A stretch of 64,000 nucleotides of DNA from Niebla homalea (taxonomy: Eukaryota > Ascomycota > Lecanoromycetes > Lecanorales > Ramalinaceae), in the NCBI GenBank assembly GCA_019925105.1, contig JAHGAU010000021.1, forward strand, positions 434,001 through 498,000. The letters run 5' to 3'. This document shows, piece after piece, positions 1 through 11,654 of the stretch. The notes beneath the pieces were generated by a model, which was not told the origin of the DNA, did no database searches, and saw only the letters and a program-made list of their open reading frames with translations. The position numbers and the translations under genes are program-made. The stretch's first letter is position 1. Every line of letters starts with the position of its first letter.

Positions 1-118
1 ACTCCGCTTAATAATAAGGGATTAAATGGATAAGCTATAACGTAGCCACCTTAACTCAAGGCAGTAAAGGTTATACTCGATCTATAGTAACAGCTAGACA
101 TTAGCTATTACTACCATT
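1..118 (-). mobile_element. Element E0, internal 5' end (partial)
   Basis: This is the start of the internal region of an LTR retrotransposon on the minus strand, cut off by the left window edge. It is identified by its place beside the LTR at 119-278 and by the primer-binding-site sequence at 104-116. No coding frame can be recognised in this short leader. The rest of E0 lies outside the window, so its superfamily is unknown. Confidence 0.55.
104..116 (-). other. E0 primer-binding site
   Basis: Read on the minus strand this is TGGTAGTAATAGC, two bases after the LTR end. It begins with TGG, as expected for a site complementary to a tRNA ending in CCA. The same 13-mer follows the left LTR at 7677-7689, and RIP-altered versions follow the LTRs of E4 and E5. 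I cannot name the tRNA. Confidence 0.55.
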
Positions 119-278
119 TATCACGAGAAATACGGTATACATAAAGTGAGTGGGTGTAATATATATGATAAGTAGCTATCTAGCTATAAAGGTGGGAAAT
201 ATAAGTGTGCGCGCCAAGCACCGGAACAAGGTAAGCCCGCTCCGTGCCAAGGGATCCTCCCAAGTCCATACCGTGACA
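119..278 (-). repeat. E0 5' LTR
   Basis: The 160-bp block runs on the plus strand from TATCACGAG (a RIP form of TGTCACGAG) to CCGTGACA, so on the minus strand it has the canonical TG...CA ends. Its 3' half on the minus strand closely matches the LTR of the small element at 7513-8895, including the block CTTGGCGCGCACACTTATA and the run before TATTACACCCAC. The outer (right) end keeps many CA and TG dinucleotides while the inner end is AT-rich. The partner LTR is outside the window, so no TSD can be checked. Confidence 0.65.
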
Positions 279-411
279 ACTTTATAAAAAAGAAATAACT
301 TAAATGTTTTTTTAAAGAAATTAAAAAATATATAACCGGACCCAGAATATAACTAAAAATAAAACCTTAAATCCTTATTATTTTAAATATTAAGAATATA
401 CTTTATATTTC
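279..411. other. AT-rich spacer, nothing recognised
   Basis: This stretch lies between the E0 LTR and the LTR-like relic that begins at 412. It is AT-rich with no motif, repeat partner or coding frame that I can support. Confidence 0.5.
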
Positions 412-600
412 TGTTACGGATACTCGTTACGGATACGAGCCAGGCAAGCCATACGCGGCCATGCGCCAAGGCACTAGGGCTTAAAGGGGTATAGCGGCTT
501 AGCGTAATCCTGTAATTCTCGTACGTAATATAGCTAAATAGCAACTTAAGTAGTTACCACTTTATACCCATTAATTATACCGTAATAGAATAATAGTAAT
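412..600 (+). repeat. LTR-like relic (start clear, end unclear)
   Basis: It starts TGTTACGGATAC, and GTTACGGATAC is repeated 13 bases later (413-423 and 426-436), the second copy inside an inverted repeat CTCGT...ACGAG. A GC-richer block near 450-510, with GCCAAGGCACTAGGGC and GGGGTATAGCGGCTTAGCG, resembles the block in the LTRs at 7513 and 8734. Its start is nearly the inverse of the E4 LTR end CGTATCCGTCACA, so a related LTR in the other orientation is likely. I find no 3' end, partner or TSD; the end given is approximate. Confidence 0.3.
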
Positions 601-759
601 AATAAGGTTCTAATCTTAATTACGTTATTATACGTAAATAACTTTAACTATAAGTTATACTGAAGCTCCGAAATAAAGGAAATAAAAAGGCATTTAATAC
701 ATTAAGAGTACGCCGGGCTTATAACCCGGAAGACTATAATTAAAACCGGATTAACTTAT
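601..759. other. Unassigned flank left of E4
   Basis: This AT-rich sequence is interrupted by the E4 insertion and resumes at 54076. A small inverted repeat, CCGGG with CCCGG, flanks a 7-base loop near 713-729. No gene or known element is visible. Confidence 0.45.
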
Positions 760-764
760 TAAAC

Positions 765-940
765 TGTAATGGACGCAATGTATGTGTGGGTAATGGGTAT
801 ATTCTATCTGATTTATAAATCTCCACTAGGGATGCTATATATAAATATAAAATAGTATCTTAGCCTTAGGATAATAATATCCTATTCTTAATATCTTATT
901 ATCCTTAATATTTTATTATTATTTATACGTATCCGTTATA
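765..940 (-). repeat. E4 3' LTR (left copy)
   Basis: The 176-bp copy starts TGTAATGGACGC and ends CGTATCCGTTATA. It aligns without gaps to 53895-54070, differing almost only by C-to-T and G-to-A changes. The outer left third keeps TG-rich sequence (ATGTATGTGTGGGTAATGGG), while the inner right part is converted to TpA. The TSD TAAAC precedes it. Confidence 0.9.
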
Positions 941-1080
941 AGTCCCCTTAAATAATATTAAAGGATACGTTTTCGTATCTTATTCTTTATATTATAAATA
1001 AATATACCTTAAACTTTATCCTTTTAAGATAACGTTAATAAGTTTATCGACCTTCTTAAAGAAGAAAACAATAAACGTAT
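941..1080 (-). mobile_element. E4 segment between its 3' LTR and E1
   Basis: These 140 bases are E4 DNA next to its 3' LTR. E1 inserted at the CGTAT at 1076-1080, and E4 resumes after the duplicated CGTAT at 33774-33778. No coding motif is visible here. Confidence 0.8.
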
Positions 1081-1265
1081 TGTCACGGTGTGAGGGCTGA
1101 GGTGTGAGGGATGCGATGCTGATAGCCAAGAGCTGAGTCAGTACGCTAAGCCTAATAAAGCCTAGCGTATGCTCTTTATATACTTATATATATGCTATAC
1201 TATAGATTTCTTTATATAGTTAAAATTCAGTTATATTTACCCTTACTTTTATTAAGTTTTTAATA
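1081..1265 (+). repeat. E1 5' LTR
   Basis: This LTR starts TGTCACGGTGTGAGGG and ends TTTTTAATA, a RIP form of TCCCTGACA in the partner. It is the same 185-bp length as 33589-33773 and aligns gap-free where checked (GCCAAG is at offset 44 in both). The outer left half is well preserved; the inner right half is converted to TpA. Confidence 0.92.
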
Positions 1266-3310
1266 TAATTTTAACTATCTTTTTTAAGAGACGGGCGTTA
1301 ATCGAATTATATAGAATTATTACTAAATCCTAAGTAGAAAATTTAATAATTTATTAAAGCGGGTATTATTAAGTAAAAATATATTTTAAGATTATAATAA
1401 GATCCAACTTAAAAGCTTAATTTAAGTAAGCGGGTTATAATATTAATAATAACTTTAATTAAGAGACGTTAAAAAAGACTATATAAATATTAATACCAAT
1501 AATAATAAGAAAACTATTCCCGACCTTAAAGTAACGCACACCGGGAAATTACTTTTAAAATAAGTCTAAAAATAAAAGCGATAATAACGATCTTAAAGGC
1601 TTATAATAGTATATATTTATACTTAAGAAAAACCGATATAAAAAAGAGAAGAGACAATATATATTAAACGTAAATAATATAATTATAATAATAAAACTAA
1701 TTAATAATAAGAACTAAATACTTTACGTTAAAAACTTAAAAGATCTTAAGAAATCCGTTAATTATAACTTATAAATATAAATAAACGTTATTAAGCATAT
1801 AATTAACGTTAATTTATCGCTATAGAATAAGGTAAATATATTTACTTTAAATATAATAAAAGCAAAAAGTTAAATTACGGGAAATAAAAAAGCAAAGAGG
1901 TATATGGATAAAATTATTTAAAAAATATTAAAAGCCCTTAAAGAATCGATATTAATTACGTAAAACGTAAAGATTAATTTCTCCTTATTAAAGGATAACT
2001 TAAAAAAAGTCCGTAATTATCGTAATTAATACCGTTAAAAAGCGGATAACTATTTTTATAAAATTGAACGTTTAAAAGGTAAAATTATACGTTTAAGTAA
2101 AGCGGGCCCTTTTTATAGGTTATTAAACGATTTAAACGATAATATAGGCTTAAGGGTTAATACCGGGTATTATTTTATATCCGGAGGGTTAAATTATATA
2201 TAAAACCGTCATTATATTATTAAAGAATTATAATTACCTTAATAATAATATAAAGAAAATGAAATCGGAAGAAATATTTATTACTTAAACCCCGGAATAT
2301 TTAAGGGTAATAATAATATATATAAATAAGATACTTAAAGAATAAAAGTAAACTTTAAATTTTAATAAAGCGTTATTCTCTTTTTTAATAAGTAATTAAA
2401 GATTATATATATTTGGGACTACTATAAGTCGATTACGTTCGAAATTATTAAAGCCCGCTTAATATTAAAAAGTAATAGCCCATACTTAATAGTAATAAAG
2501 ATTATAATTAACCTTATAAGTTTATTTAATGAATTTAATTAAGAAGAAAAGTCCGATATATTACTTTATAATCTTAACTTCCTTATAAGTTCCGTAAATA
2601 AAAACGAGAAATTTAATAGGTTCTTAACTTGATTTATTATAATTATTACTTTACTTTAAATAATTATATTATAAAAGATTTTAAATTTAAGACGTATAAT
2701 TATATTAAGGTTAAAATAAAAGGTAATAAACGGTATTATATATATAAGCTTTCCTGTTTATATTAACCGTTTCCGTTAATATAACTTGGATATATATATT
2801 GCGAATATATTTAACTTAATATTATTAAAAAAGAAGGTTATAGTCGTTAAGATAAAGAAAGATAAAAGGATAACGTTAAAAGTATAACCCCGTTAATTTA
2901 ATTATCGTAATATTGATTTAAATTTAATTAAGCGGTTATCTTATATTATATAAAGATTAATAAGAAACGGTTATTACTTTACTTATAAAAAAAAGGGACA
3001 TTTAACCACTAATAACTTACCGCTTTATAAAGGAAAGAAATAGGTACTTTTTAATAAACTTATTATTGAATTTAAATACGTTAAGTTTAATATTAATAAA
3101 GATAATATTAATATTAATAATAACGAAGACGTAATATTAAATAAGTCGGAAAACGAGTAGTTTTTAATATAAGTTATAATTAAGGACTTTTCAATTAAGT
3201 ATATAAAAGGATTATTTAATTAAAGGACGTTAATTAACTTATTACCGTTTAATTATTATTATGTTATCTTTAATTATCGGAATAGTTAAAATAAAACCGT
3301 TAATTTAACT
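1266..3310 (+). pseudogene. E1 gag region, decayed
   Basis: By position between the 5' LTR and the protease, this should encode the capsid/nucleocapsid (Gag) protein that packages the element RNA in the cytoplasm. The sequence is AT-rich with stops in every frame and I could not read a convincing capsid or zinc-knuckle motif, so the call rests on position only. The first bases after the LTR (TAATTTTAACTATC) would hold the primer-binding site, but it does not match the site shared by E0, E4, E5 and the small element at 7513. Confidence 0.5.
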
Positions 3311-5601
3311 TTATTAGGCAAATTATACTATTAAAAAGGAAGAAAAAAAAATAAGGTATTTTACGGACACTAATATATTAGTATTCGGATTTATAAATAA
3401 AGACTTTATAGGGCTTTATTGTTTAGATATAAACTTATTAATAAAACCTTATAAACTTAAATATACGAATAATAAGTTTAATACGAATATTACTTATATA
3501 ACCAGAGTTACCGTAATATTAAGAGATTACGTTAATAAAATATAATATATAATAACTATATTTAAAAAGTATAATATAATACTGGGTATACCGTAACTCG
3601 AACTATACGATCCGGAAGTAAGGTTTTTACGTAATTTATAACCTTTAATTCAGATTATTATATAACGTATTACCTTATTTATAGTAAGTTAATAACGATA
3701 AAAAGCGGTATAAGTATTTTATAATATAATAAATCCGTCCCTTAATACGATATAGCCGAGATTTCAGTATACGTTTTTTTTAAGGTATTAAAGTATAATA
3801 ATAATAACGTAATTACGATATGGCCGGAATACTTTAAGCAATTATAAGAAAACGAATTTAATAAGTCTACGGTTATAATAATTAATATCGCTATAATTAT
3901 AGCGGACGACTATAAAAAATTCTTTAATAAGCTTATAAAAGAGCTTATTATATAAGATTAACTTAAATAAAAGGTATTAATACTTTATTACGACTTTCTT
4001 AATATATAAAACTTAAAGGAAATGAATAAAATCTTACCTCCTAAATTAATTAACTATATAATCGAATTAAAGGATAATTCTTACCCGTTAATAAAAAGAG
4101 CGTTTAGAATATTAAGGGAATAAATGATTATTATTAAAAAGTATATAAACGATATATTAAGTAAAGGATATATTAAGCTTAATACCTTATTATATGCGGC
4201 TCCGGTTTTAATCGTTAAGAAACCGGATAATAGGTTAAGGGTATACGTTAATTATAGAACGTTAGATACTTTAATAATTAAGAATAAAAACGTATTACCC
4301 TTAATCCGTAAGATATTCTTAAGGTTATATCGCGTTTAAATATATATAAAATTTAATATTATAGCTATTTTTAATAAGATACGGATTAAGGAAAAGTATA
4401 AATTAAAGACTATTTTCTTTATAAGATACGGACTTTATAAATACGTAATAATGCCCTTTAGGCTTTATAACGTATTAGGAATATTCTAGTCTTTTATTAA
4501 TGAAGTCCTTAAAGAGTATTTTAATATTTTTTATATTATATATTTAAACGATATTCTAATATATAATAATAAAAAGGAAATCCATATATAATATATTCGT
4601 TTAATTTTAATAAAGTTAAGATAATTATATTTATTCTTAAATATTAATAAATATAAATTTAATATAAAAAAGGTTAAATATTTAAAGCTTATAGTTTTAA
4701 CGGACAGTCTTAAAATAAATTACGTAAAAGTTAAAGTAATTAAAAGGTAATAGATATTAAGATGTATTAAGGACGTATAAGTATTTCTGGGCTTTATAAA
4801 CTTCTATAAGAGATTTATCGCTAACTATTTAAGAATAATAGTATTATTAATGAATTTAATAAAGTTAATATTTAAATAGGAATTTAAATACCCGTAACTA
4901 TTAGGTAAATCGGAATAAAAAACTTTTAATATTCTTAAGGAAGCCTTTATAATAGTATTAGTTCTAATATACTTTAATTTAAATAAGGAAATATAATTAA
5001 AAATTAATATTTTAAACTATATTATCGTTACTATCTTATCGCAGAAAGATTTAAAGGACGTTTTACGTCCGGTCGCTTTTTTATTAAAGAAAATATTATT
5101 ATAAAAATATAATTATAAAATTTATAATAAGGAGTTATTAGTAATTATACGCGTATTTAAGGAATAACACCTTAAATTAACCGGTATATTTATTAAGGAG
5201 CTTATTAAGGTAATTATAGATTATAAGAATTTAAAATACTTTATAATATTGAAGTAATTAAATAAAAAATAAGTAAAATAGGCCGAGTTCCTCTTTAAGT
5301 TTAACTTTTAGATTACTTATTAATTAGGGAAATAAGGAGTTAAGCCGGATAACTTAACGAGGAGGTTAAAGGACCTATTAATTAATATAAATAATAATAA
5401 AAGCCGTTTTTAAACGTAAATAATATTAAAATTATTAAATATTAGCCTAAACTTAAAAGTTAATTTAATAAAAATATTAATTAATAAATCGGAAGCTTAC
5501 GTTATAGATCTATATACGATAATTTATACCTTAAATAAAGAAATATTTAAGGATAAAAAGTTATTAAAGTAATTATCCCCGGAGAAATTAAGAAAAGATA
5601 T
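3311..5601 (+). pseudogene. E1 pol: protease, reverse transcriptase, RNase H
   Basis: Read through stops, 3370-3620 gives a retropepsin-like stretch (GFINKDFIGLYCLD, then ILGIP*LELYDPEVRF, where Trp is expected at the stop). Reverse transcriptase follows from about 4040 (KGYIKLNTLLYAAPVLIVKK), with the catalytic YLND at 4541-4552, a RIP form of YLDD. RNase H follows from about 4920: DVLRPVAFLLKK, then YNYKIYNKELLVIIRVF and a DYKNLKYF stretch. Pol copies the RNA into DNA and removes the template. The region ends at LINE-A's left TSD (5589-5601); pol resumes at 18599. Confidence 0.85.
4124..4339 (+). pseudogene. Open fragment of E1 reverse transcriptase
   Basis: This 71-codon open stretch lies within the E1 reverse transcriptase. 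It covers the fingers region: KKYINDILSKGYIKLNT, then YAAPVLIVKKP, LRVYVNYRTL and KNKNVLPLIRKI, a typical Ty3/Gypsy run. The ATG that opens it is not the true start; the same frame continues upstream and downstream through stops. It is a spared piece of pol, not a gene. Confidence 0.85.
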
Positions 5602-7512
5602 TGATTGATTGATTGATTTATACTACGGGTCTAGCTAAGCTAATTCCGGCGTTCCTTAATATACGGTTTTTTGGCCTTATTGGTAACCGTAAAAACCTGA
5701 TACTTATAACGTTAAGGTAAAAACCGGCGTTTACCAAACCTCTACCTTCTATCCCTTAAGGTAAAGGATATTAACGGCCGTTTAAAAAGTAATAATCTAT
5801 TTATATATTTCTTATATTTTAATTCCCTTAAGAAAATCCGTAATATTACGACCGTATCCTTATAAAGGCTATTTTTAAACTTATTACTCTTCCGTTTTTT
5901 TATATATCTATATTATTTTAATCTTATATAATACCTTTAAATATCCTTATTAATATTTATATACTTAATATATACCCTTTTTATATTATTATCGTTGTTA
6001 ATTCCTTTAAAGATTTTTAATAAACGTTTATTATTATATCCTTACGGCTATAAAAGATATTTTCTAGTTTATATAATTAATATAACTGGTTTCCGTTCCT
6101 TTTTTTTTTTTTTTAACCAATAATAAGCTTTTTCTATAAGATTTTTAATAATTTTATTTATCTTTATAATAAGGTTAAATTATAATAATAATCCGGTAAA
6201 TATTATAAATTTAATAACTACCTGGATACTTTATTTTATAAATAATATTTAATAGTAATTATAAATATTAATTTTTATAATAAATCTTAATTTAATTTCC
6301 GTAAATAAAAAATAAAAAATAAGGATATATACGGCGTCCTATTTCCTTTATCCGTATTTATATCCGGCGTTTATCCGACCCTTAATATATATAATAAATA
6401 AGAAATAAGTTAAACCGTTTTTACCCGTCCGGAGTTAAATCGTTAATACGTTATTACCCTTCTTTATAATATTATAACGGCGGAGATATTTATTAATAAT
6501 CTTTTATTATTAAAAGTTAAATAATAATAATTTTAAAATATAAAGTCCTTATACCTTTATTAATACTTAATTTACTTTATCGTAACCTATAAGGTAATTA
6601 TTATAATTTTTATTTTTTAAATCCTTTTAATTTTAATCTCTTTTATATTTAACGGGAGTTTATACCCGCTTAAATTAATTTCCAGGATATTAATAAAATT
6701 AATTTTTTTCTTAACTTATTTTTATTTTATTTTAATAAAAAAAAAAAAGATAAATATCTTTAATTTATTCCCTTTAACTTTAAACTTATTAAGATTCTAA
6801 CGGATCCGTTTATTTCTTATTATTATAGTTAGGTATATATATCTTTTTAACTTTACTTAAATAATTATTTAATTTAACGAAACCTTAATTGGCGGCATAA
6901 AAATTTTAAACTTTAATACCGGAATAAGGGTTATTTTATAAATATTATTAATTATTCTTAAATACCGATTTTAGACTTTCTATAATATTTAAATAAACTC
7001 TTTCTTATATCTTAAAATACTTTTAAGTATATATTAAATAACTATAACGTATATTATAATTAACTTTATTATAACCTGGTAAATAATCCGGGCCTTCTAT
7101 AACGTAACTTCTTATATTGATACGGCGAAATAAATAAGGCTTTTTTTCTTATAAAGTTATCTTTTTTTAAATTTTTCTTATATAATCCTTTTAATTAAAC
7201 TTTTTATTTATTTAAAAATTAAAAACTTTAATATTAATATTTAGTTTTACCGTAATTTTACTTAAGTTTATTATAATTATTATATTATATAACTTTAAAC
7301 TTTTAATTATATAAATAAGCTTATACTTATATAGCGTAAATTAAGCCTTATAAGTTTTTATTTATTAAAGATAAACTTTATAAATTTTTTTAATTCCAAA
7401 TAATTTATACGTATAAAAATATTATAAATTAAAAGGTAAACGTTATTAATAAAGTTTTTAATTTAAACTTTCTATTTTAATTTAATAAGCTTTTTAATTA
7501 ATAAACCGTTAA

Positions 7513-7674
7513 TGTTATGTGCAATGTGCGCATGCCAAGAGCTTATCGGGCACTAGCACTAAAAGGGTATAGTGGCTTGGCGCGCATACTTATATTGCGC
7601 ATTTTCATAACTAGGTAGATACTCATTATATATATTATACCTACATTTTACCTTAATACCTCCAATACCTAATA
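7513..7674 (+). repeat. Left LTR of small element
   Basis: This LTR starts TGTTATGTGCAATGTGCGC and ends CCTAATA (RIP form of CCTGACA). The core AAAAGGGTATAGTGGCTTGG near 7561-7580 holds a TATA-like motif and could be the promoter. The outer left half keeps CA/TG; the inner right end is mutated. Confidence 0.9.
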
Positions 7675-8733
7675 AATGGTAGTAATAGCATTAGTTCTCT
7701 TACCAGGTCATTAATATAAATCGTATTATACCTCTACCCTCCTATTCTCTTACAGATGGAATAAGTGTAAGCCCGCTTACCACTTAATACCTTTATTAAA
7801 ACGGATCCTTTCAGTAAAATATCTATTAAATTAATAATATTTTTATTATTAACTATATTAATAACTTTAGCTAATTCGATTATATTATCCTTAATACTAT
7901 TATATTCATTAATACTTAAATCGACTGGATTACTTTTACCTTAAACTTTACCTATAAGATCCAGGACTTTATCTAACTTAATACCTTTATTAGCAAGCTT
8001 ATTATTAATAAGCTGTTTCTTACTTAAATCTTACCTTATTATTTATGATTTTTATATAAAATTTATACCTCTTAAATCTTTTATTAAATTATTACCCTCC
8101 GCTAAAGTATTATTACCGCGGGTCTTTCCCACTATAATACTTAAAGACCTCTACCGTAAATTTGCTCCAATATAAAAGCCATCGTATTAAAAAAAGCCCT
8201 TAATTAAGTTATATATATTTATAATAAACAGGTATAGAAGCACTATTAAAGATAATAACGAGCTCCGTAAAACCGCTACCCGCATTATGGCGGACGTCGT
8301 ATAAAAGGTTTAAAAGATTAAGGCTTAAATAAGCATTCCTTTAATAAAGGTACCCATAAATCGGCTAAATAACAGCTAAAGCCTTATTATGCTTATAAGA
8401 ATTACCCCTCCGTATAACTAATTAAGTAAAATTAGACTCGGTTAATCTACGGAAATCACGGATTTAAGCGATTTAGTTCTCGTAAAATACTTAAATCTAC
8501 GATTATTTCCCGGGTGAGATTACGATAATTACTCGGGTTATACCTTTTTCGATTTTTCAACTTTCCCTTAATAAAAGGCCTTAATACTTAACCGCTATTA
8601 TTTCTCTTTATTTCTTTAATATGCTTAGCGTAAGATATACTTAATCCCCGGCCCCGGAACCGCTTTTCATAATAAGGACTTCTACCTTACCGTCGTAACG
8701 AAAGCGTTGCGGTCTTTCTTTTTATGGTGTATT
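7675..8733 (+). pseudogene. Interior of small LTR element, gag-like remnant
   Basis: The primer-binding site lies at 7677-7689. From about 7900 to 8520 one plus-strand frame is open except for scattered stops. It starts with a Ser/Leu/Pro-rich stretch and continues with RYRSTIKDNNELRKTATRI, which reads like real protein, perhaps a truncated gag. A minus-strand frame across 7765-8030 is also long with one stop, so strand is not certain from frames alone. No protease, RT or integrase motif is visible. I do not recognise the family. Confidence 0.4.
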
Positions 8734-8895
8734 TATTATATGCAATATACGTATACCAAGAGCTTATCGGGCACTAACACCAAAAGGGTATAGTGGCTTG
8801 GCGCGCACACTTATATTGCGCACCTTCATAGCTAGGTAGACACTCATCATACATATTACACCCACATTTTACCTCAGTACTCTCAGTACCTGACA
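8734..8895 (+). repeat. Right LTR of small element
   Basis: This is the 162-bp partner of 7513-7674, gap-free where checked (GCTTATCGGG is at offset 28 in both). Its inner left end is RIP-converted (TATTATATGCAATATACG) while the outer right end is intact (CTCAGTACCTGACA). The TSD GTTAA follows. Confidence 0.9.
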
Positions 8896-9782
8896 GTTAA
8901 AGAATAAAAATAATATAAAAGAAATAAACGATCTTTAAGGAATCCCCGTTATAACGGGCTTTATTAAGCTTATTTTTTATCTTAAATTAATCGATATAAT
9001 TCGGTTATTTAAGAAACTTTTCATTTATTTAATTAAGAAAAATAATATCCTTTTCTTTCTTAAATTATATAATAACCTTTAATAATTTACCTTATTAAAA
9101 ATACTTATAATATTAAAAGAAAAAAAGATTTATAATATATTTCTTCCCGTAACCTTATATTATATATACGTTATTAATTAATCCTTTAAAAATTATTTCT
9201 ATTAATTTACCTTTTTTTATTCCTATTTATTAATTAAAAAGAAGTCTATAATTCTCTATATAATTATTAAGGATCTTTATTATTACCGTTTTTAAGGCTT
9301 TTTTTAACGTATATAAAAGTATAATAAGTTTATAAAACTTTACTTTAAAATAATCCGGCTTAATAAGCTTCTTAAGGATAATTATTTTTATTTCCTTAAA
9401 CTTATATAAATAATAACCGATATCGAAATATATTTAAAAGAAATAAATAAAAACCTTTTTAAATAATAAAGTTATTATTATTAGGAATTTATTAAGAATC
9501 TTATTTAATTTTAAAGCTTTATCCTTCTTTAATTTATTAATTACCTTAATTATTATATTTTATATTATTATTTTATTTATTAATATAAGGTTAAAGTATA
9601 TAACGTTATCGATATCGTTTAAATTAACTTTTAATAGAAAAAGGAAAAATACTCCTTTAAGGGCCTCGATTTTCCCGTTAAAGATATTAATTAATATATT
9701 ATCGGGTCTTTTAAGGGGCGGGAATTTAAGAATAAACTTTAATTTCCTATTTTATTCTTTATTATATTTCGTTAGAAGACTT

Positions 9783-11640
9783 ATAGCGACGAACAACGGG
9801 ACCCCAGAGGTCAAGAACGAGGCATACGTACATAGCTTAAGTAATAATAAGGATAATACCTTAAATGCGATAAGCAGAAGCGGAATAATAATAGAAATAA
9901 AAGGGGAAAAAGGGCAAGCGGCCTAAATTAATAAGAACGGTAATAAGTTATATAAATAACGTAATAAATATAAGATATAAAGGCCTTAAATTAAATAGGG
10001 AGTTTATAATTAATAAGATATACGTAAAGGGACGCGTATAACGCGTAAAGGTATTATTATTAAAGGTAATAAATAAAGGGTAAAAGGGATAAAAACGGTA
10101 CGCGGGGATAAATAAAAGGTAAACGGAAGCGTAAAAGATTTTATTAAGTATATATAAATTAAAAAAGAATTAAAAGAAAATAAAAAGATATTAGGTAAAT
10201 AGGAATAAGCTATAAAAAGAAATAGTTGTTAAATATATAAGGGAAAAATAATAAAAAAAAAAGGCGGTAAGAACGTTAAAAAGCCTCCTTATAATTATAT
10301 AAAAAAATATTACGTTAAAAACCTAATTAATACTATAAATCGGGCTATAAAGAGTAAAAGACTTTTACGTAAATATAAAGAGAAATTTAAGGGAGTTAAA
10401 GAAGTTACGTAAAGCTTAAAAAGCGATAATAAAAGTGTTAACGGACGGAAATAAAAAAAAATAAAAAAGATACGTATAAAATAAAGGAATAATAAAAAAA
10501 ACTTTAAAGAAAAAGTAAAAATAAATTAAATAATAAAAACTATAAAAATAATATTAACGTTAATAATAAAAAAAATAAAAACGGGGAGAAAATAATAATA
10601 TTAAAGAAAACGAAGATAATAACTATATAATTATTAAAAAAAAAAAAGGAATATAATAATAAAAATAAATCCGTTATAATTAATAAAAGCGTTTAAAATA
10701 GCGGGAAAATCATTAATAGAATAAATTATTATAATACGTAAACTATAAAACGGGGATATTTTCCTTAATATAATCTTATTAAAAGCGAAAAAAAATTAAA
10801 AAAGTTAAAGGGATAAGCCGGTAAAAAAAGGTATAAAACGGTAAAAATATTAAAATAATCCTTTATTATCGTGGTAAACGGGATATATTTAATAAAATTT
10901 ACGGGGGAAAAAAAGGAAATTACTTTAAAACGGATAAAAAAAAAGAATATAATCCTTTACTTTAAATTAAAGATTATTAATTATAATTTCCTTTTTATAA
11001 TAAAAAGGTTAAACGTTTTTAATTATATAAAGAAATACTTTACGGTTATTTTAAACGTAATATTAATAAGGATATATGATAATATCCTTAATAAAAGGTA
11101 ATAAAAAGTAAATCTTTTAAATTAATAAGACTTTAAGATTAAACGGCGGATATTTATTAATATTTTAAATATTAAAAATATAGGTATATTATTATAAGGT
11201 ACCTTAATAATATAAAGTATATAATATATACCGAAAAATATAATACGTATAAATACGTTAATTTAATAATAAAAAGCTTAATAAAAAACGCGTTAAAATA
11301 TATAATATATAATAATAATAGTTACTTAACGTAAGATTTACGGTATATAATAAAAGCGAAAAAGATTTAATATAAAAAGATTAAGATAACGGTTAAAATT
11401 TAATATTATAACTTATATAAACTTAAACCGGCAAAATAATTAAAAATAATCTTAAAATATAAATAAAGCTTATTAAATAAAAAAGGATAAAACGTAATAA
11501 TTAATAATATAAAAAAGAAGAAACTTATAATAATATTAATTTTTAAAACCGGTTATCCGATCGGGATTATTATTATAATAAAAAGATTAAAATAAATAAC
11601 GTTTAACCTTAAAGAAAAACCGTTTATATAAATAAAAGTT
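9783..11640 (+). pseudogene. LINE-B ORF1 (RNA-binding protein), decayed
   Basis: The start codon is now ATA (RIP of ATG), followed by codons that read ATNNGTPEVKNEAY, close to MATNEGTPEVQNDAY in LINE-G. A long charged, Lys-rich stretch follows. A conserved domain at 10871-11101 aligns with LINE-C 20165-20390. In these LINEs ORF1 ends with a zinc-knuckle region and binds the element RNA. Many stops are present; the end is approximate. Confidence 0.65.
10871..11101 (+). pseudogene. Open fragment of LINE-B ORF1 C-terminal domain
   Basis: This 76-codon open stretch contains ITLKRIKKKNIILYFKLKI and YIKKYFTVILNVILIRIYDN. LINE-C has the same order (KSIKREDIVFYLRLKIVNY, YIKRYFIIILSVILIKIYNN) at 20200-20390. 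Agreement between two independently mutated copies shows this is the true frame. Its ATG is internal to ORF1. The fold is unknown to me; the position before the zinc knuckle suggests an RNA-binding role. Confidence 0.7.
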
Positions 11641-11654
11641 AATAAAAAAAGCTT

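Larger units (their letters stand above)
7513..8895 (+). mobile_element. Small non-autonomous LTR element (TRIM/TR-GAG-like)
   Basis: Two 162-bp LTRs (7513-7674, 8734-8895) flank a 1059-bp interior. The 5-bp TSD GTTAA sits at 7508-7512 and 8896-8900, and comparison with LINE-F near 58815 shows the uninterrupted LINE target. The interior is far too short for pol. Orientation is plus because the primer-binding site TGGTAGTAATAGC (7677-7689) follows the left LTR. I see no clear polypurine tract before the right LTR. It must have been moved by proteins of another element, perhaps the family of E0, which shares its LTR 3' half and primer site. Confidence 0.88.
5680..9763 (-). pseudogene. LINE-A ORF2, C-terminal part, interrupted
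   Basis: This minus-strand region corresponds along its length to the reverse transcriptase and C-terminal part of ORF2 in LINE-C, D, E and F. Sequence around 8930-9700 is the reverse of the RT core (the fingers through the FVDDV region). It is broken by the small LTR element at 7513-8895 and at 9775 by LINE-B, and resumes at 15540. Stops of RIP type occur throughout. ORF2 would nick the target and copy the LINE RNA in the nucleus. Confidence 0.72.

Noticed and set aside
5602..5625. The (ATTG)n and (ATCA)n blocks as simple microsatellites
   Set aside because: They occur only at LINE 3' ends next to a TSD (or, in LINE-F, at the end of an otherwise complete LINE), so they are element tails.
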